Positions 46,344 through 55,548 of a stretch of 64,000 nt of DNA are shown here, in pieces (position 1 is the stretch's first letter; every line of letters begins with the position of its first letter). The notes under the pieces were generated by a model, which made no database searches, was not told the DNA's origin, and saw only the letters and a program-made list of their open reading frames with translations. The DNA is from Desulforhopalus singaporensis (GTDB lineage Bacteria; Desulfobacterota; Desulfobulbia; Desulfobulbales; Desulfocapsaceae): contig NZ_FNJI01000022.1 in assembly GCF_900104445.1 (NCBI RefSeq), positions 24,244 through 88,243 of the forward strand, read 5' to 3'. The translations under genes were made by a program, and so were the position numbers.

Positions 46344-47480
46344 ATGCTTATCAATGAGTTTCAATTTACCATACCTGCCAAGGTCGTTTATAAGTCTGGT
46401 GCCATTGATGAACTCGGTGATTTACTGAAGCAAACCGGAATAGGAAAAGTTCTGGTCGTAACAGATGCAGGAATCGCAAAAGCCGGGTTTCTGGATGTTG
46501 TGAACAACGTGTTGGCTGCTTGTGGTGTTGAATCTGAGGTTTTTCTGGATGTTGAGCCGAATCCGAGTGTTGATACGGTAAATAAGGGTGCAGCCATATT
46601 CAACGACTTGAAATTTCAGGGCGTTATCGCTCTTGGCGGGGGCAGCCCTATGGATACGGCAAAAGCCATTGCCATCAAAATAACCAATGGCGGCAATGTG
46701 CAGGATTACGAAGGCCCGGATACCTTTGAACATGATCCGCTGCCGGTTATCGCGATTCCGACCACTGCAGGCACCGGCAGCGAGGTGACACCTTTTGCGG
46801 TAATAACCGACCGGGCCAGAAAATATAAACTGACCATTATCAGTCCCAGGATAATTCCGCAGATCGCCATACTCGACCCCGGCCTGATTTCAAGACTGCC
46901 GGCATCTATTGCCGCCTCCACAGGGCTTGACGCCCTGACCCATGCGATAGAGTCGTACGTCTCCCTGTTCTCTTCACCATATTCAGATGCATTTGCCGAA
47001 AAGGCTATTGAACTGATCGGACGCAACCTGAGACTTTTTGTTGCCAACAGGAAAAATGAGGAGGCGGCCGGGTCCATGCTTGTTGCAAGTCTGTTTGCAG
47101 GACTGGCCTTTACCCATGCGCGACTTGGCAACGCTCACGCCATGGCCCATCCCCTGGGTGGATATTTTGATGTTCCTCACGGTGTCGCCAATGCCATACT
47201 GCTTCCATATATAATGGATTACAACCGTATTGCCAACCCGGACAAATTCTGCCGGATTGCTAAATTGATGGGTGATGAGGAAAGTCCTCAAGGGGCGGTG
47301 GAAGCGATCAGAAAGCTTAACAGGGATTTGGGAATACCTGAAAAATTGTCATCATTCGGCGTAACAAGTGATGCTGTTGCCGGAATGACAAAAGATGCGA
47401 TGAAGAGTGGGAATGTCCTTGCCAACCCCAGGCAAACCGGTTTTTCCGAAATTGAAGCCCTGTATCAACTGGCGATATAA
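46344..47480 (+). CDS. Iron-containing alcohol dehydrogenase (group III)
   Basis: 378 residues. NAD(P)-binding motif GGGSPMDTAKAIA near residue 95, PTTAGTGSEVTPFA next, then metal ligands in the LDALTHAIESY, AHAMAHPLGG and PHGVANAI segments (Asp and three His). This enzyme interconverts alcohols and aldehydes with NAD. It is placed between a permease and an aldehyde:ferredoxin oxidoreductase, so together they could oxidise an alcohol to an acid. Confidence 0.92.
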   Translation: MLINEFQFTIPAKVVYKSGAIDELGDLLKQTGIGKVLVVTDAGIAKAGFLDVVNNVLAACGVESEVFLDVEPNPSVDTVNKGAAIFNDLKFQGVIALGGGSPMDTAKAIAIKITNGGNVQDYEGPDTFEHDPLPVIAIPTTAGTGSEVTPFAVITDRARKYKLTIISPRIIPQIAILDPGLISRLPASIAASTGLDALTHAIESYVSLFSSPYSDAFAEKAIELIGRNLRLFVANRKNEEAAGSMLVASLFAGLAFTHARLGNAHAMAHPLGGYFDVPHGVANAILLPYIMDYNRIANPDKFCRIAKLMGDEESPQGAVEAIRKLNRDLGIPEKLSSFGVTSDAVAGMTKDAMKSGNVLANPRQTGFSEIEALYQLAI

Positions 47481-47508
47481 CCAAAGAACAGAGAAAGGAA
47501 AAAAACCG

Positions 47509-49194
47509 ATGCAAAACATCATCAGAGTCGATATGTCCAATCTTGCCGTAACCAAAGAGAGCGAACCTGACGAGTATCAACTGCTGGGAGGCAGGGGGCT
47601 GACGTCCAGGATTGTAAGCAGGGAGGTTGCTCCCAACTGCTCTCCCTTTGATGCGGAGTCGAAGATCGTTTTTGCCCCCGGCCTGCTGACAGGAAGTTTG
47701 GCACCCTGTTCCGGTCGTCTCTCCGTCGGTGCCAAAAGCCCTCTTACGGGCGGAATAAAAGAGAGTAATGTCGGGGGAACGGCTGGTCAGGTCATGGCGC
47801 GGGCCTCCATAAAGGCTCTGATCATTGAAGGAAAGCCTTCGGGAAAAGAGCGGTATGTTCTGGAGATTTCAAGTACCAGTGTCAAGCTCAGGCCGGCCAA
47901 TGACCTGGCGTTTAAAACCAATTACGAAGTAGGCGAGTTTGTCGCTTCGGAGTATGGTGACAAAACTCCATATATCTGTGTCGGCCCCGGCGCCGAACAT
48001 CTTCTTGCGGTGGCAACCGTTGCGGTTGGGGATATGGAGGGGCGTCCCACCCGCCATGCGGGAAGAGGCGGAATGGGGGCCGTGCTGGCGTCCAAAGGTA
48101 TCAAAGCCATAGTCTTTACCGGCACGGGCCGGCAGAAACTGCCGCAAGACGATCAAGGGTTCAAAGATGTGGTCAAGGAATTCGCAGTCGATCTGGTGAA
48201 TACCAAAAAAGCGTTAACAAGATTCGGAACAGCCGTTCTGGTCAACGTCATCAGTGAAAACGGTGCCATGCCCGTCAATAATTTTCGCCACGGTACTTTT
48301 GACGATGTGGATCGGATCTCGGGAGAAACCCTGGCGAAAAACTGTCATGATCGTGGTGGCAAAACCGGTCACGGGTGCTACGCGGGATGCGTTATTAAAT
48401 GTTCCAATATCTATCATGATATCAGCGGCAACTATCTCACTTCCGCCCTGGAATATGAAACCATAGTCCTTTTGGGAGCCAACTGCGGCCTGAGAGACCT
48501 TGACCAGATTGCCGAGCTGGACTTTATCTGTGACAATTACGGCTTGGACACCATGGAAACAGGCAGCGCACTGGCAGTTTCCATGGAAGGCGGCATGCTA
48601 GAATTCGGCGATTTTCAAGGTATGAAGGAGATGCTTCATGAAATGGGGCGGGGAACCATTACCGGAAAGCTGTTGGGGCAGGGGGCGACGGTAGTTGGCA
48701 AAACGCTTGGAGTGGGGCGGATACCCGCGGTCAAGGGCCAGGCGATGGCGGCGTATGATCCAAGAGCGCTGAAAGGTACCGGTACCACCTACGCTACATC
48801 TCCCATGGGAGGAGACCATACTGCCGGAAATTGTCTGCCGGGAAGAACCGGGCTTGACGACCATAAGCCGGAGGGCCAGGTCGAGGCATCACTGGACGCA
48901 CAGATCCTGACTGTATTATGCGATAATCTTGGGTTATGTATCTTTGTCGGGCCGGTTGGTTCGAGTCTGCCGTTTTTTACCAGACTGGTTAGCTGTTACA
49001 CTGGCAACAGGTTTACCGGGGAGGAACTGATGTCTCTTGGCAAAAACATCCTCCGGGAAGAAGCTTCTTTCAACGAAAAAGCCGGTATTTCAAAGTACCA
49101 AAATGATGTACCTAAATTTTTCAGAACGGAAGAGCTGCATTCCGGACTTGTTTTTGATGTTGATTCACGGGAATTGTCAGCAATATTTGAATAG
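47509..49194 (+). CDS. Aldehyde:ferredoxin oxidoreductase (AOR family)
   Basis: 561 residues. N-terminal domain with LLGGRGLTSRIV, AKSPLTGGIKESNVGGTAG and ATVAVGDMEGRPTRHAGRGG, which bind the bis-pterin tungsten (or molybdenum) cofactor. The [4Fe-4S] cluster ligands are CYAGCVIKC and a distal Cys in CDNLGLC. It oxidises aldehydes to acids with ferredoxin as acceptor. ATG at 47509 follows a purine-rich site (GAAAGGAAA). The gene at its start overlaps no other; the terminator at 49221 closes the operon. Confidence 0.92.
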   Translation: MQNIIRVDMSNLAVTKESEPDEYQLLGGRGLTSRIVSREVAPNCSPFDAESKIVFAPGLLTGSLAPCSGRLSVGAKSPLTGGIKESNVGGTAGQVMARASIKALIIEGKPSGKERYVLEISSTSVKLRPANDLAFKTNYEVGEFVASEYGDKTPYICVGPGAEHLLAVATVAVGDMEGRPTRHAGRGGMGAVLASKGIKAIVFTGTGRQKLPQDDQGFKDVVKEFAVDLVNTKKALTRFGTAVLVNVISENGAMPVNNFRHGTFDDVDRISGETLAKNCHDRGGKTGHGCYAGCVIKCSNIYHDISGNYLTSALEYETIVLLGANCGLRDLDQIAELDFICDNYGLDTMETGSALAVSMEGGMLEFGDFQGMKEMLHEMGRGTITGKLLGQGATVVGKTLGVGRIPAVKGQAMAAYDPRALKGTGTTYATSPMGGDHTAGNCLPGRTGLDDHKPEGQVEASLDAQILTVLCDNLGLCIFVGPVGSSLPFFTRLVSCYTGNRFTGEELMSLGKNILREEASFNEKAGISKYQNDVPKFFRTEELHSGLVFDVDSRELSAIFE

Positions 49195-49220
49195 TCCAGA
49201 TATGCAATAAAACCGGGGTA

Positions 49221-49256
49221 GGATAGGGCCGTTCTTTATTCGGCCCATCCTTTTTT
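49221..49256 (+). terminator. Rho-independent terminator overlapping the convergent gene
   Basis: GGATAGGGCCG and CGGCCCATCC pair with one bulged A, followed by TTTTTT. The stop codon of the leftward regulator gene lies in its loop. Confidence 0.8.
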
Positions 49257-51338
49257 GAACACCAGTTTATGCTTCCTGGCTTTTCTCATCGCCGATGTCT
49301 GACTTATCTTAAGAGCGCTGGCCACCTTCCTGCTGCTCCCATGCTCTCTGAATGCCCTGACCAGAGTCTCTTTTTCAACTGCATCCAGTATCTCCTGCAA
49401 TGAGCCGGCGGTATGTGGCGCTATTTTAGTCAGCTGGTCTTTTTGCCGGGAAATGGATGTGGGAAGATCGTCTGTGGTTATAACGTTGCCCCTGGTCGTT
49501 ACCACCAGCCTTTCAACCAGGTTCACCAGCTCCCTGACGTTTCCAGGCCATTTGTGGGTAACCAGCACCTCCTGGGCATCCTTGGACAGCCCCTTGGAGT
49601 AATTGTACTGTTTATTAAAACGATTCAGGTAGAATGCGGTCAGCGGGAGTATGTCATCAGGTCGTTCCCGCAGCGGAGGAACCGTGATTGGGACGACCTT
49701 GAGCCGGTAGTAAAGATCGGTCCTGAATTCACCTTTTGCCATTAACTCGTCAAGGTTCTTGCTGGTGGCGGTAATGAGGCGAATGTTAATTTTCTGGGTC
49801 TTGACTCCTCCGACCCTTATTATCTCTTTGAACTGCAGCACTCGTAATAATTTTACCTGTAGTTCCTGCGGCAGGTCCGCTATCTCGTCGAGAAAAAGAG
49901 TTCCGTTATTGGCCAGTTCAAACATTCCAGGCTTGCCCTGTTTTTTCGCTCCGGTGAATGCGCCTTCCTCGTATCCAAAGAGTTCCGACTCCAGGAGCGG
50001 GCCGGGAATTGCACCACAATTTATCTTGATGAAAGAACCGGTCTCTGCCCGCTGGCTCTGTCTGTGAATGATATTGGCAATAATCTCTTTCCCGGTGCCT
50101 GACTCTCCATTGACGAGGACCGTTGAGTCGACCCTTGCCACTTGCAGGGCAAGATCGATGGTTTCCTCCATTTTCTTGCTGCCGTAGACCAGCTGGGTTC
50201 GCACCCATTGGCTGGCCCGGAGATTTTTTACCTCATACTCGTATTGTGACGCCCTTTCCTGAGATTTTTTCAGCTGTCGTCGGAAATTGTTCAGCTCGGT
50301 CATATCCCTTACGTTGCTGACAACTCGTGACAGTTCTCCTTTTTCGTCAAAAACGGGTGTCCCTGAAACAAGAATTTCCTTGCCGCCGTGAATTTTCTGG
50401 GAAATGGTCAGGGGAACTCTGGACTTTCTGATTTTGAAGGTAATGGATTCGTTTAAGAGACCTTTGGCTACTATTTCTTTCATGTTCTTTCCCAGCAGGT
50501 TTTTTCGGTTAAGACCGGTAATCCGCTCATATGCCTGATTAACCCGCAGGGTGTTGCCTTCTCCATCGGTTATGTAAATTCCGTCATAGGAGTTTTCGAA
50601 AATGGCGGAAAATTCAACGGCGATATTTTTCATGGCCTCCAGTTCCAGGCCCGAAGGGAGGTTGTCAGCCCTGGATATATTCTGGAACACCGCCACCGTA
50701 CCGCAGCTGTTTCCTTGAATTTTGATCTTGCTGCAGGTGGCCATCAGGGTCTTGCCGTTTATTACAACGATCTCACAGTCGGCTCCGGCCGGGATAGTAG
50801 ACAGTTTTTTCCTGAACAGTGTATCGGATATCGGTAGTCCTATCAGGTCGCGGCGGGTGAGCCCGGTTGTTTTCAGTACCGCATCGTTGGCATAGACGAC
50901 AGTTTCCTTCAGATCCATGGCGATGGTCCCGATAGGCAGGGAGTCGATGATGGCGGTTGTCAGCGCCGTATCTGGACCGGGCGCAAGAGGAAGAAACGGT
51001 CTGTCTTTTATGATATGGCCTACATAATCTCCAGTAGTGTTGGTTACAATGATGAAACAGCAAGATATCTCATCTATTTCACTGGCGTTTGTCGCGTTAA
51101 TATCGACTTTTGGAAGATCTTGTAAAAGATACTCTTTGACCGGGCGGTGTCGGTATTCGGGATTTATGATATGGCGCCAGTGAAGACTGGGGACAAAAAG
51201 ACCGAGAAAGGTGGCATCAGATCGGACGGGGGCAGCCTCTGTCTGAGCCATGGACAGTTGACTTGTGGCGATTCCGAGTTGGGTCTCAGCTTCAAGCCAG
51301 ATGTTCTTGGGTTGTAGTAAATCTGAAATCTGCATCAT
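49236..51338 (-). CDS. Sigma-54 activator with PAS domains
   Basis: 700 residues. An N-terminal segment of unknown type is followed by two PAS domains (about 130-225 and 245-355; IENSYDGIYITDGEGN-like in the second). Then comes the AAA+ domain with GESGTGKE near 425 and an intact GAFTGA. A C-terminal HTH of the TyrR/Fis kind (SSRKVASALKISQTSAMRKA) ends it. It is convergent with the permease-ADH-AOR operon, which has a -24/-12 promoter and a palindrome, so it probably activates it in response to a small molecule or redox signal sensed by PAS. TTGAGG lies upstream of the start. Confidence 0.9.
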   Translation of the reverse strand: MMQISDLLQPKNIWLEAETQLGIATSQLSMAQTEAAPVRSDATFLGLFVPSLHWRHIINPEYRHRPVKEYLLQDLPKVDINATNASEIDEISCCFIIVTNTTGDYVGHIIKDRPFLPLAPGPDTALTTAIIDSLPIGTIAMDLKETVVYANDAVLKTTGLTRRDLIGLPISDTLFRKKLSTIPAGADCEIVVINGKTLMATCSKIKIQGNSCGTVAVFQNISRADNLPSGLELEAMKNIAVEFSAIFENSYDGIYITDGEGNTLRVNQAYERITGLNRKNLLGKNMKEIVAKGLLNESITFKIRKSRVPLTISQKIHGGKEILVSGTPVFDEKGELSRVVSNVRDMTELNNFRRQLKKSQERASQYEYEVKNLRASQWVRTQLVYGSKKMEETIDLALQVARVDSTVLVNGESGTGKEIIANIIHRQSQRAETGSFIKINCGAIPGPLLESELFGYEEGAFTGAKKQGKPGMFELANNGTLFLDEIADLPQELQVKLLRVLQFKEIIRVGGVKTQKINIRLITATSKNLDELMAKGEFRTDLYYRLKVVPITVPPLRERPDDILPLTAFYLNRFNKQYNYSKGLSKDAQEVLVTHKWPGNVRELVNLVERLVVTTRGNVITTDDLPTSISRQKDQLTKIAPHTAGSLQEILDAVEKETLVRAFREHGSSRKVASALKISQTSAMRKARKHKLVFKKGWAE

Positions 51339-51562
51339 CAGTCCTCAACTATTTCCAGTCCGTCATGGCTCCTGCCGATTGTTCCTGGTCTCTAAAATTA
51401 CAGGTAACAATTTATCACAGCTGCCGCCTAAACCAAAAGTAATTCAGTGGAATGCTGATATGGGATGCCAGTAAAAAGTGCCCCCCGGCAAAAAACATGG
51501 AGCAGGAGCGTGATACGGGCGGGCGGCCCTGGTGCCGTGGAACAGACAAAAAAACAGCGAAA

Positions 51563-51603
51563 TTGATCTAAGTCAATATCTGCTTTTGCGGATGTGATAT
51601 ACT
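51563..51603 (+). promoter_or_regulatory. FNR/DNR-type site and extended -10 promoter of the nap operon
   Basis: TTGATCTAAGTCAA at 51563-51576 matches the FNR consensus TTGAT-N4-ATCAA except for one base. TGATATACT at 51595-51603 is an extended -10. With a start near 51610 the site is centred at about -41, the class II position. Expected effect: activation without oxygen or with NO/nitrate signals. Confidence 0.75.
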
Positions 51604-51644
51604 GCTGCTACAAAGTGACATAATCTTGCCGGTGGAGGAGCGAT

Positions 51645-51893
51645 ATGCCGATTTTCAGTTATCTTGCAATACCAAGGGAAGGTGCGCGGGAAACGTTGTG
51701 CGCCCAACTATCAGGCCTTGACCACTGCCAGGTCATTCCGGCGGACAACCAGGACGTCGTGGTTCTCGTAACAGACACGCCCGACGAGGCTTGCGAAAAA
51801 AGATTGCAAAAGAGGCTTAAGGGGCTGGGTTCGTTGCAATCCCTGAGCTTAGCTTTTGGCTATGACGAAAAAAAAGAACAGGGGGGACAGTAG
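51645..51893 (+). CDS. napD: NapD, chaperone for nitrate reductase NapA
   Basis: 82 residues with a ferredoxin-like fold. The C-terminal segment LQSLSLAFGYDEKKE is NapD-like. NapD binds the Tat signal of NapA and holds it until the molybdenum cofactor is inserted. Strong GGAGGAG site; napA starts 4 bases later. Confidence 0.85.
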   Translation: MPIFSYLAIPREGARETLCAQLSGLDHCQVIPADNQDVVVLVTDTPDEACEKRLQKRLKGLGSLQSLSLAFGYDEKKEQGGQ

Positions 51894-51896
51894 ACC

Positions 51897-54215
51897 ATGG
51901 CACTTGACAGAAGACAGTTTATGAAACAGGCTGCCGTCAGCAGCGCGCTTGCAGCTGCAGGAGCTGTTTTTCCGGGCATTAGCTTTGGCGACTGGAACAA
52001 GCTTACCAATAATTCAGGAATTGTTTCATGGCAGAAGTCCCCCTGTCGTTTCTGTGGTACGGGATGCGGTATTCTGGTCGGAGTCAGCGGAGGCCGGGCG
52101 GTTGCGGTCAAAGGTGACCCCAATTGCAGTGTCAACAAAGGACTCTGCTGCATGAAAGGTTACCATTCGGTACAGAGTTTGTACGCAAAGGACAGGCTGA
52201 CGAAAGCCAAGGTGCGCAAGAACGGCCAGATGGTCGAGGTCCCCATCCAGGAAGCCCTGGACCTTGTCGCATCCAAGCTCAAGCAGACGATAGAGAGCCA
52301 CGGCAAGGACTCGGTTGCCATCTACGGCTCCGGGCAATGGACCATCCCCGACGGCTACGTCGCCTCAAAACTGTTCAAGGGGTGTCTTGGAACCAACAAT
52401 GTCGAGGCCAACGCGCGGCTGTGCATGGCGAGTGCCGTAACCGGGTTCATGACCACTTTCGGTATCGATGAGCCGATGGGGTGCTATGAGGATATGGACC
52501 ATGCAAATGTGTTTATAACCTGGGGCAATAACATGGCGGAGATGCATCCGGTACTTTTTTCGCGGATGATTGCCAATCGCAAGCGACGCTCCAATGTCAG
52601 GATTATCGATTTTGCCACCCGCTTTACACGGACCAGCCAGGCGGCGGACATGTCGATACTGTTCAAGCCGCAGACCGACCTGGCGGTGGCAAACGCGATC
52701 TGCTACGAGATTATCAGAAACGACTGGGTCAACTGGAACTTTGTCAACGAACACGTGTCGTTTCATAAGGGGAAAACCAATATCGGTTACGGCACGGAGG
52801 ATCATTTTGCGTTCCAGGACAAGGGTGAGAATATAAGTTTTGCCGAGTACAAGCAGTTCCTCGAAGACTATACTCCGGAAAAAGTCGAGAAGATTTCCGG
52901 CGTTCCGGCCAAAGATATCAAATACCTGGCCGCCCTCTACGGCGATCCGTCGCAGAAGGTGACCTCTTTCTGGTGTATGGGGATGAACCAGCACACCAGG
53001 GGGACCTGGATAAACAACCTTGTCTATAATATCCACCTTCTGGTGGGCAAGATCTCTACGCCGGGCAACAGCCCGTTCTCGCTTACCGGACAGCCCAGTG
53101 CATGCGGTACTGTCCGCGAGGTAGGAACGCTCACCCACAAACTGCCCCACGGCGTGGTGATGAACGAACATGATCGGGAAATGGCGGCTCGGATCTGGGA
53201 TGTGCCCGTTACCAATATAGATCCGAAACCCACCTATCATACGGTTGAAATGTTTCGCGCCCTCGACCGGGGTGATATCAGGTTTATCTGGATCCAGGTG
53301 ACCAACCCCATGGTAACCATGCCGAATTTGCGCAGATACCGCAACGGTGCGCAAAAAGATGATCGATTCGTGGTGGTATCGGATGTGTATCCCACTCCCA
53401 CCACCGATGTCGCCGACGTGATCCTGCCTGCGGCCATGTGGATAGAACAGGAAGGGCTGTTCGGCAATTCAGAGCGGCGAACCCAGCATTTTGCCCAGAT
53501 CGTCGATCCTCCCGGGGACGCCATGTCCGATACCTGGCAAATTATCGAAGTTGCCAGGAGGCTGGGGTTTGACAAACAGTTTCCCTGGAGCGAAGAAAAC
53601 TATATCGAGAAGATCTGGGAGGAATACAGGCTGTTTCATGCCGGACCGAAACATGAGATGGCTCCTTACAAAGTGCTCAGGGAGCGATCCGGGGTCCAGT
53701 GGCCGTTTGTCAACGGTAAGGAGACCCGTTGGAGATTTAATCCCAAACATGACCCGGCCTGTACCAACGGCAAGGATTTCGACTTTTACGGCAAAAAAGA
53801 CAACCGCGCCTGGATCTGGGCAAGACCTTATGAGCCGGCGGCGGAATCTCCGGACGACGAGTATAATTTCTGGCTCAATACCGGACGGGTAATCGAGCAC
53901 TGGCATACCGGTTCGATGACCCGGAGAATCCCCGTGCTGCATAACGCAGTTCCTTCGGCCTATGTGGAATTAAATCCCGAAGATGCCGCTGAGCTTGGGG
54001 TCGTCAACGGGGAGATGGTCAGAATAATTTCCCGCCGTGGGCAAATTATCATCCCGGCCCAGATTAACGGCAGAGGGGTTCCGCCCCGGGGGATGGTGTT
54101 CGTGCCGTTCTTTGACGAAAGCTACCTGGTAAACGAGGTGACCCTCGACGCCTTCTGTCCCATTTCCAAACAGCCCGACTATAAAAAATGTGCCGTGAGA
54201 CTGGAGAAAGTATAA
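51897..54215 (+). CDS. napA: Periplasmic nitrate reductase catalytic subunit NapA
   Basis: 772 residues. Tat signal DRRQFMKQAAVSS at the N-terminus. [4Fe-4S] ligands C50, C53, C57 and one of C84/C85 (the second aligns best with known NapA). Cys176 in ANARLCMASAVTGF is the molybdenum ligand, followed by the NapA-specific TTFGIDEPMGCYED. C-terminal cofactor domain with NTGRVIEHWHTGSMTRR. These features separate it from formate dehydrogenases and from the cofactor-free QrcB. It reduces nitrate to nitrite in the periplasm. Confidence 0.95.
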   Translation: MALDRRQFMKQAAVSSALAAAGAVFPGISFGDWNKLTNNSGIVSWQKSPCRFCGTGCGILVGVSGGRAVAVKGDPNCSVNKGLCCMKGYHSVQSLYAKDRLTKAKVRKNGQMVEVPIQEALDLVASKLKQTIESHGKDSVAIYGSGQWTIPDGYVASKLFKGCLGTNNVEANARLCMASAVTGFMTTFGIDEPMGCYEDMDHANVFITWGNNMAEMHPVLFSRMIANRKRRSNVRIIDFATRFTRTSQAADMSILFKPQTDLAVANAICYEIIRNDWVNWNFVNEHVSFHKGKTNIGYGTEDHFAFQDKGENISFAEYKQFLEDYTPEKVEKISGVPAKDIKYLAALYGDPSQKVTSFWCMGMNQHTRGTWINNLVYNIHLLVGKISTPGNSPFSLTGQPSACGTVREVGTLTHKLPHGVVMNEHDREMAARIWDVPVTNIDPKPTYHTVEMFRALDRGDIRFIWIQVTNPMVTMPNLRRYRNGAQKDDRFVVVSDVYPTPTTDVADVILPAAMWIEQEGLFGNSERRTQHFAQIVDPPGDAMSDTWQIIEVARRLGFDKQFPWSEENYIEKIWEEYRLFHAGPKHEMAPYKVLRERSGVQWPFVNGKETRWRFNPKHDPACTNGKDFDFYGKKDNRAWIWARPYEPAAESPDDEYNFWLNTGRVIEHWHTGSMTRRIPVLHNAVPSAYVELNPEDAAELGVVNGEMVRIISRRGQIIIPAQINGRGVPPRGMVFVPFFDESYLVNEVTLDAFCPISKQPDYKKCAVRLEKV

Positions 54216-54865
54216 TGAAATTTTCAATTGGCAACGGTATGAGTTCACTGTCTATTGCCATCCTCGGGCTTTTCGGGCTCTTGAGCCTGTTTACCGGGGT
54301 ATGCCGGGCGACGGACGTGCCTGACAATTTCGATAACCAGGGCGGCAAAATCTACAACGCCCACCAACTTACCACCGAGGCGGGGTTGACCGCTGATTCT
54401 GGCGGACGCAATCTCGCGGATTATTACGGGCTCAGGCAATATCCCGGCTCGCCGCCGCGCATTCCCCATGAGGTCGATCCGGCCTTTGGCGGCGGGGAGA
54501 ACGATTGTCTGTCGTGTCACGGCAAGGGGGGATTCAGCGCTGAATTCGGCAGGTTCGCCCCCGTGACACCGCATCCGGAAAATACACTCTGCTACCAGTG
54601 TCACGCCCAGACCACAACGACCAAGTTGTTTGTTGAAACCGAGTGGAAATCGGTGAGATCTCCCCGTCTTGGTCTCTCTTCTCTTGCCAGCTCGCCGCCG
54701 CCGGTTCCCCACAGCCTGCAGTTGCGGGAAAACTGCATAGCCTGTCATACCGGTCCCGGCGCAGTAACTGAGATAAGAGTGTCCCACGCGTCAAGGGGCG
54801 ATTGCCGGCAGTGTCATGCAACTGTGGTCCAGGGAGCTCCTTTGCTGGAGTTCGACAGGAAATGA
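54215..54865 (+). CDS. NapB-like cytochrome c with duplicated haem pair (four CxxCH)
   Basis: 216 residues with a signal peptide (AILGLFGLLSLFTGVCRA). Four haem sites: CLSCH, CYQCH, CIACH and CRQCH. Classical NapB has two. The segment SPPRIPHEVDPAFGGGENDC-LSCH followed by CYQCHAQT is NapB-like, and a second half, SSPPPVPHSLQLRENC-IACH followed by CRQCHATV, repeats it. This looks like an internal duplication. It probably feeds electrons to NapA. TAATG overlap with napA. Confidence 0.8.
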   Translation: MKFSIGNGMSSLSIAILGLFGLLSLFTGVCRATDVPDNFDNQGGKIYNAHQLTTEAGLTADSGGRNLADYYGLRQYPGSPPRIPHEVDPAFGGGENDCLSCHGKGGFSAEFGRFAPVTPHPENTLCYQCHAQTTTTKLFVETEWKSVRSPRLGLSSLASSPPPVPHSLQLRENCIACHTGPGAVTEIRVSHASRGDCRQCHATVVQGAPLLEFDRK

Positions 54866-54876
54866 CGGGAGACGAT

Positions 54877-55512
54877 ATGACAACGAAAAATGGTGGAGGA
54901 GCCGGAATGCAACTGTTCCTGACTGGTCTGATCCTGTTGGTCGGCATCACGACGCTCTTTTGGGGCCGGGCAAGGGCAAGTGAGAGTTCCTTTCTTGACG
55001 AGGTGAAGAAATCTACAGCAAGGTTTGACAATCGCTCCGTTCCGCTGGTAAAGGAGGTCACTGAAGATACTGTTTTGTCGCATGAAAAATATCAGGGCGG
55101 ATCGTTCCGTGTGCTGGCGAGGAAAAAAAATATAGAACGCTACCAGTGCAGCAATTGCCACAACGATAAACCGGTGACCGTAAACCGGGGAGCGGAACTG
55201 ACCCATGGCGATATCGTGCTCAATCACGGCAGTGCCGAGCGTGGGCTTGTCTGCATTGACTGCCACAGTCCGGAACAGCGGGACTATCTCGAAGACAAAA
55301 AAGGCAGAAAAATCGACTTTGACCACAGCTACGACCTGTGCGGGCAGTGTCATTTCCGCCAGAAACGCGACTGGATCGGCGGTGCCCACGGAAAACGGGT
55401 TGTCAATTGGGCCGGAGACAGGGTCGTCTATAATTGCACCACCTGTCATGATCCGCACTCTCCGCGATTTGAGAAAAGGTTCCCGGCGACCTATTCGGTG
55501 CCGCTCGACTGA
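54877..55512 (+). CDS. Tetrahaem cytochrome c of the nap electron module
   Basis: 212 residues with an N-terminal signal or anchor helix (MQLFLTGLILLVGITTLFWG) and four haem sites (CSNCH, CIDCH, CGQCH, CTTCH). The HGSAERGLVCIDCHSPEQRDYL and SYDLCGQCHF…GAHGKRVVNW segments recall multihaem cytochromes found next to FeS and NrfD subunits in Desulfobacterota and Geobacter. I chose ATG 54877 (GGGAG upstream); 54862 (ATGA overlap with the previous stop) and 54907 are possible. It likely links the quinol oxidase part to the NapB-like protein. Confidence 0.8.
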   Translation: MTTKNGGGAGMQLFLTGLILLVGITTLFWGRARASESSFLDEVKKSTARFDNRSVPLVKEVTEDTVLSHEKYQGGSFRVLARKKNIERYQCSNCHNDKPVTVNRGAELTHGDIVLNHGSAERGLVCIDCHSPEQRDYLEDKKGRKIDFDHSYDLCGQCHFRQKRDWIGGAHGKRVVNWAGDRVVYNCTTCHDPHSPRFEKRFPATYSVPLD

Positions 55513-55548
55513 TTCCCGGTTGAGGGAAATATTGGGTATGGAGAATAT

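Noticed and set aside
52365..53354. 329-residue minus-strand frame
   Set aside because: Antisense shadow of napA with no recognisable domain.
51897..54215. Reading napA as QrcB or as formate dehydrogenase
   Set aside because: All four cluster Cys positions, the molybdenum Cys in ARLCMASAV and an upstream napD are present. QrcB lacks the cofactor ligands, and formate dehydrogenases have a different region around the metal ligand.
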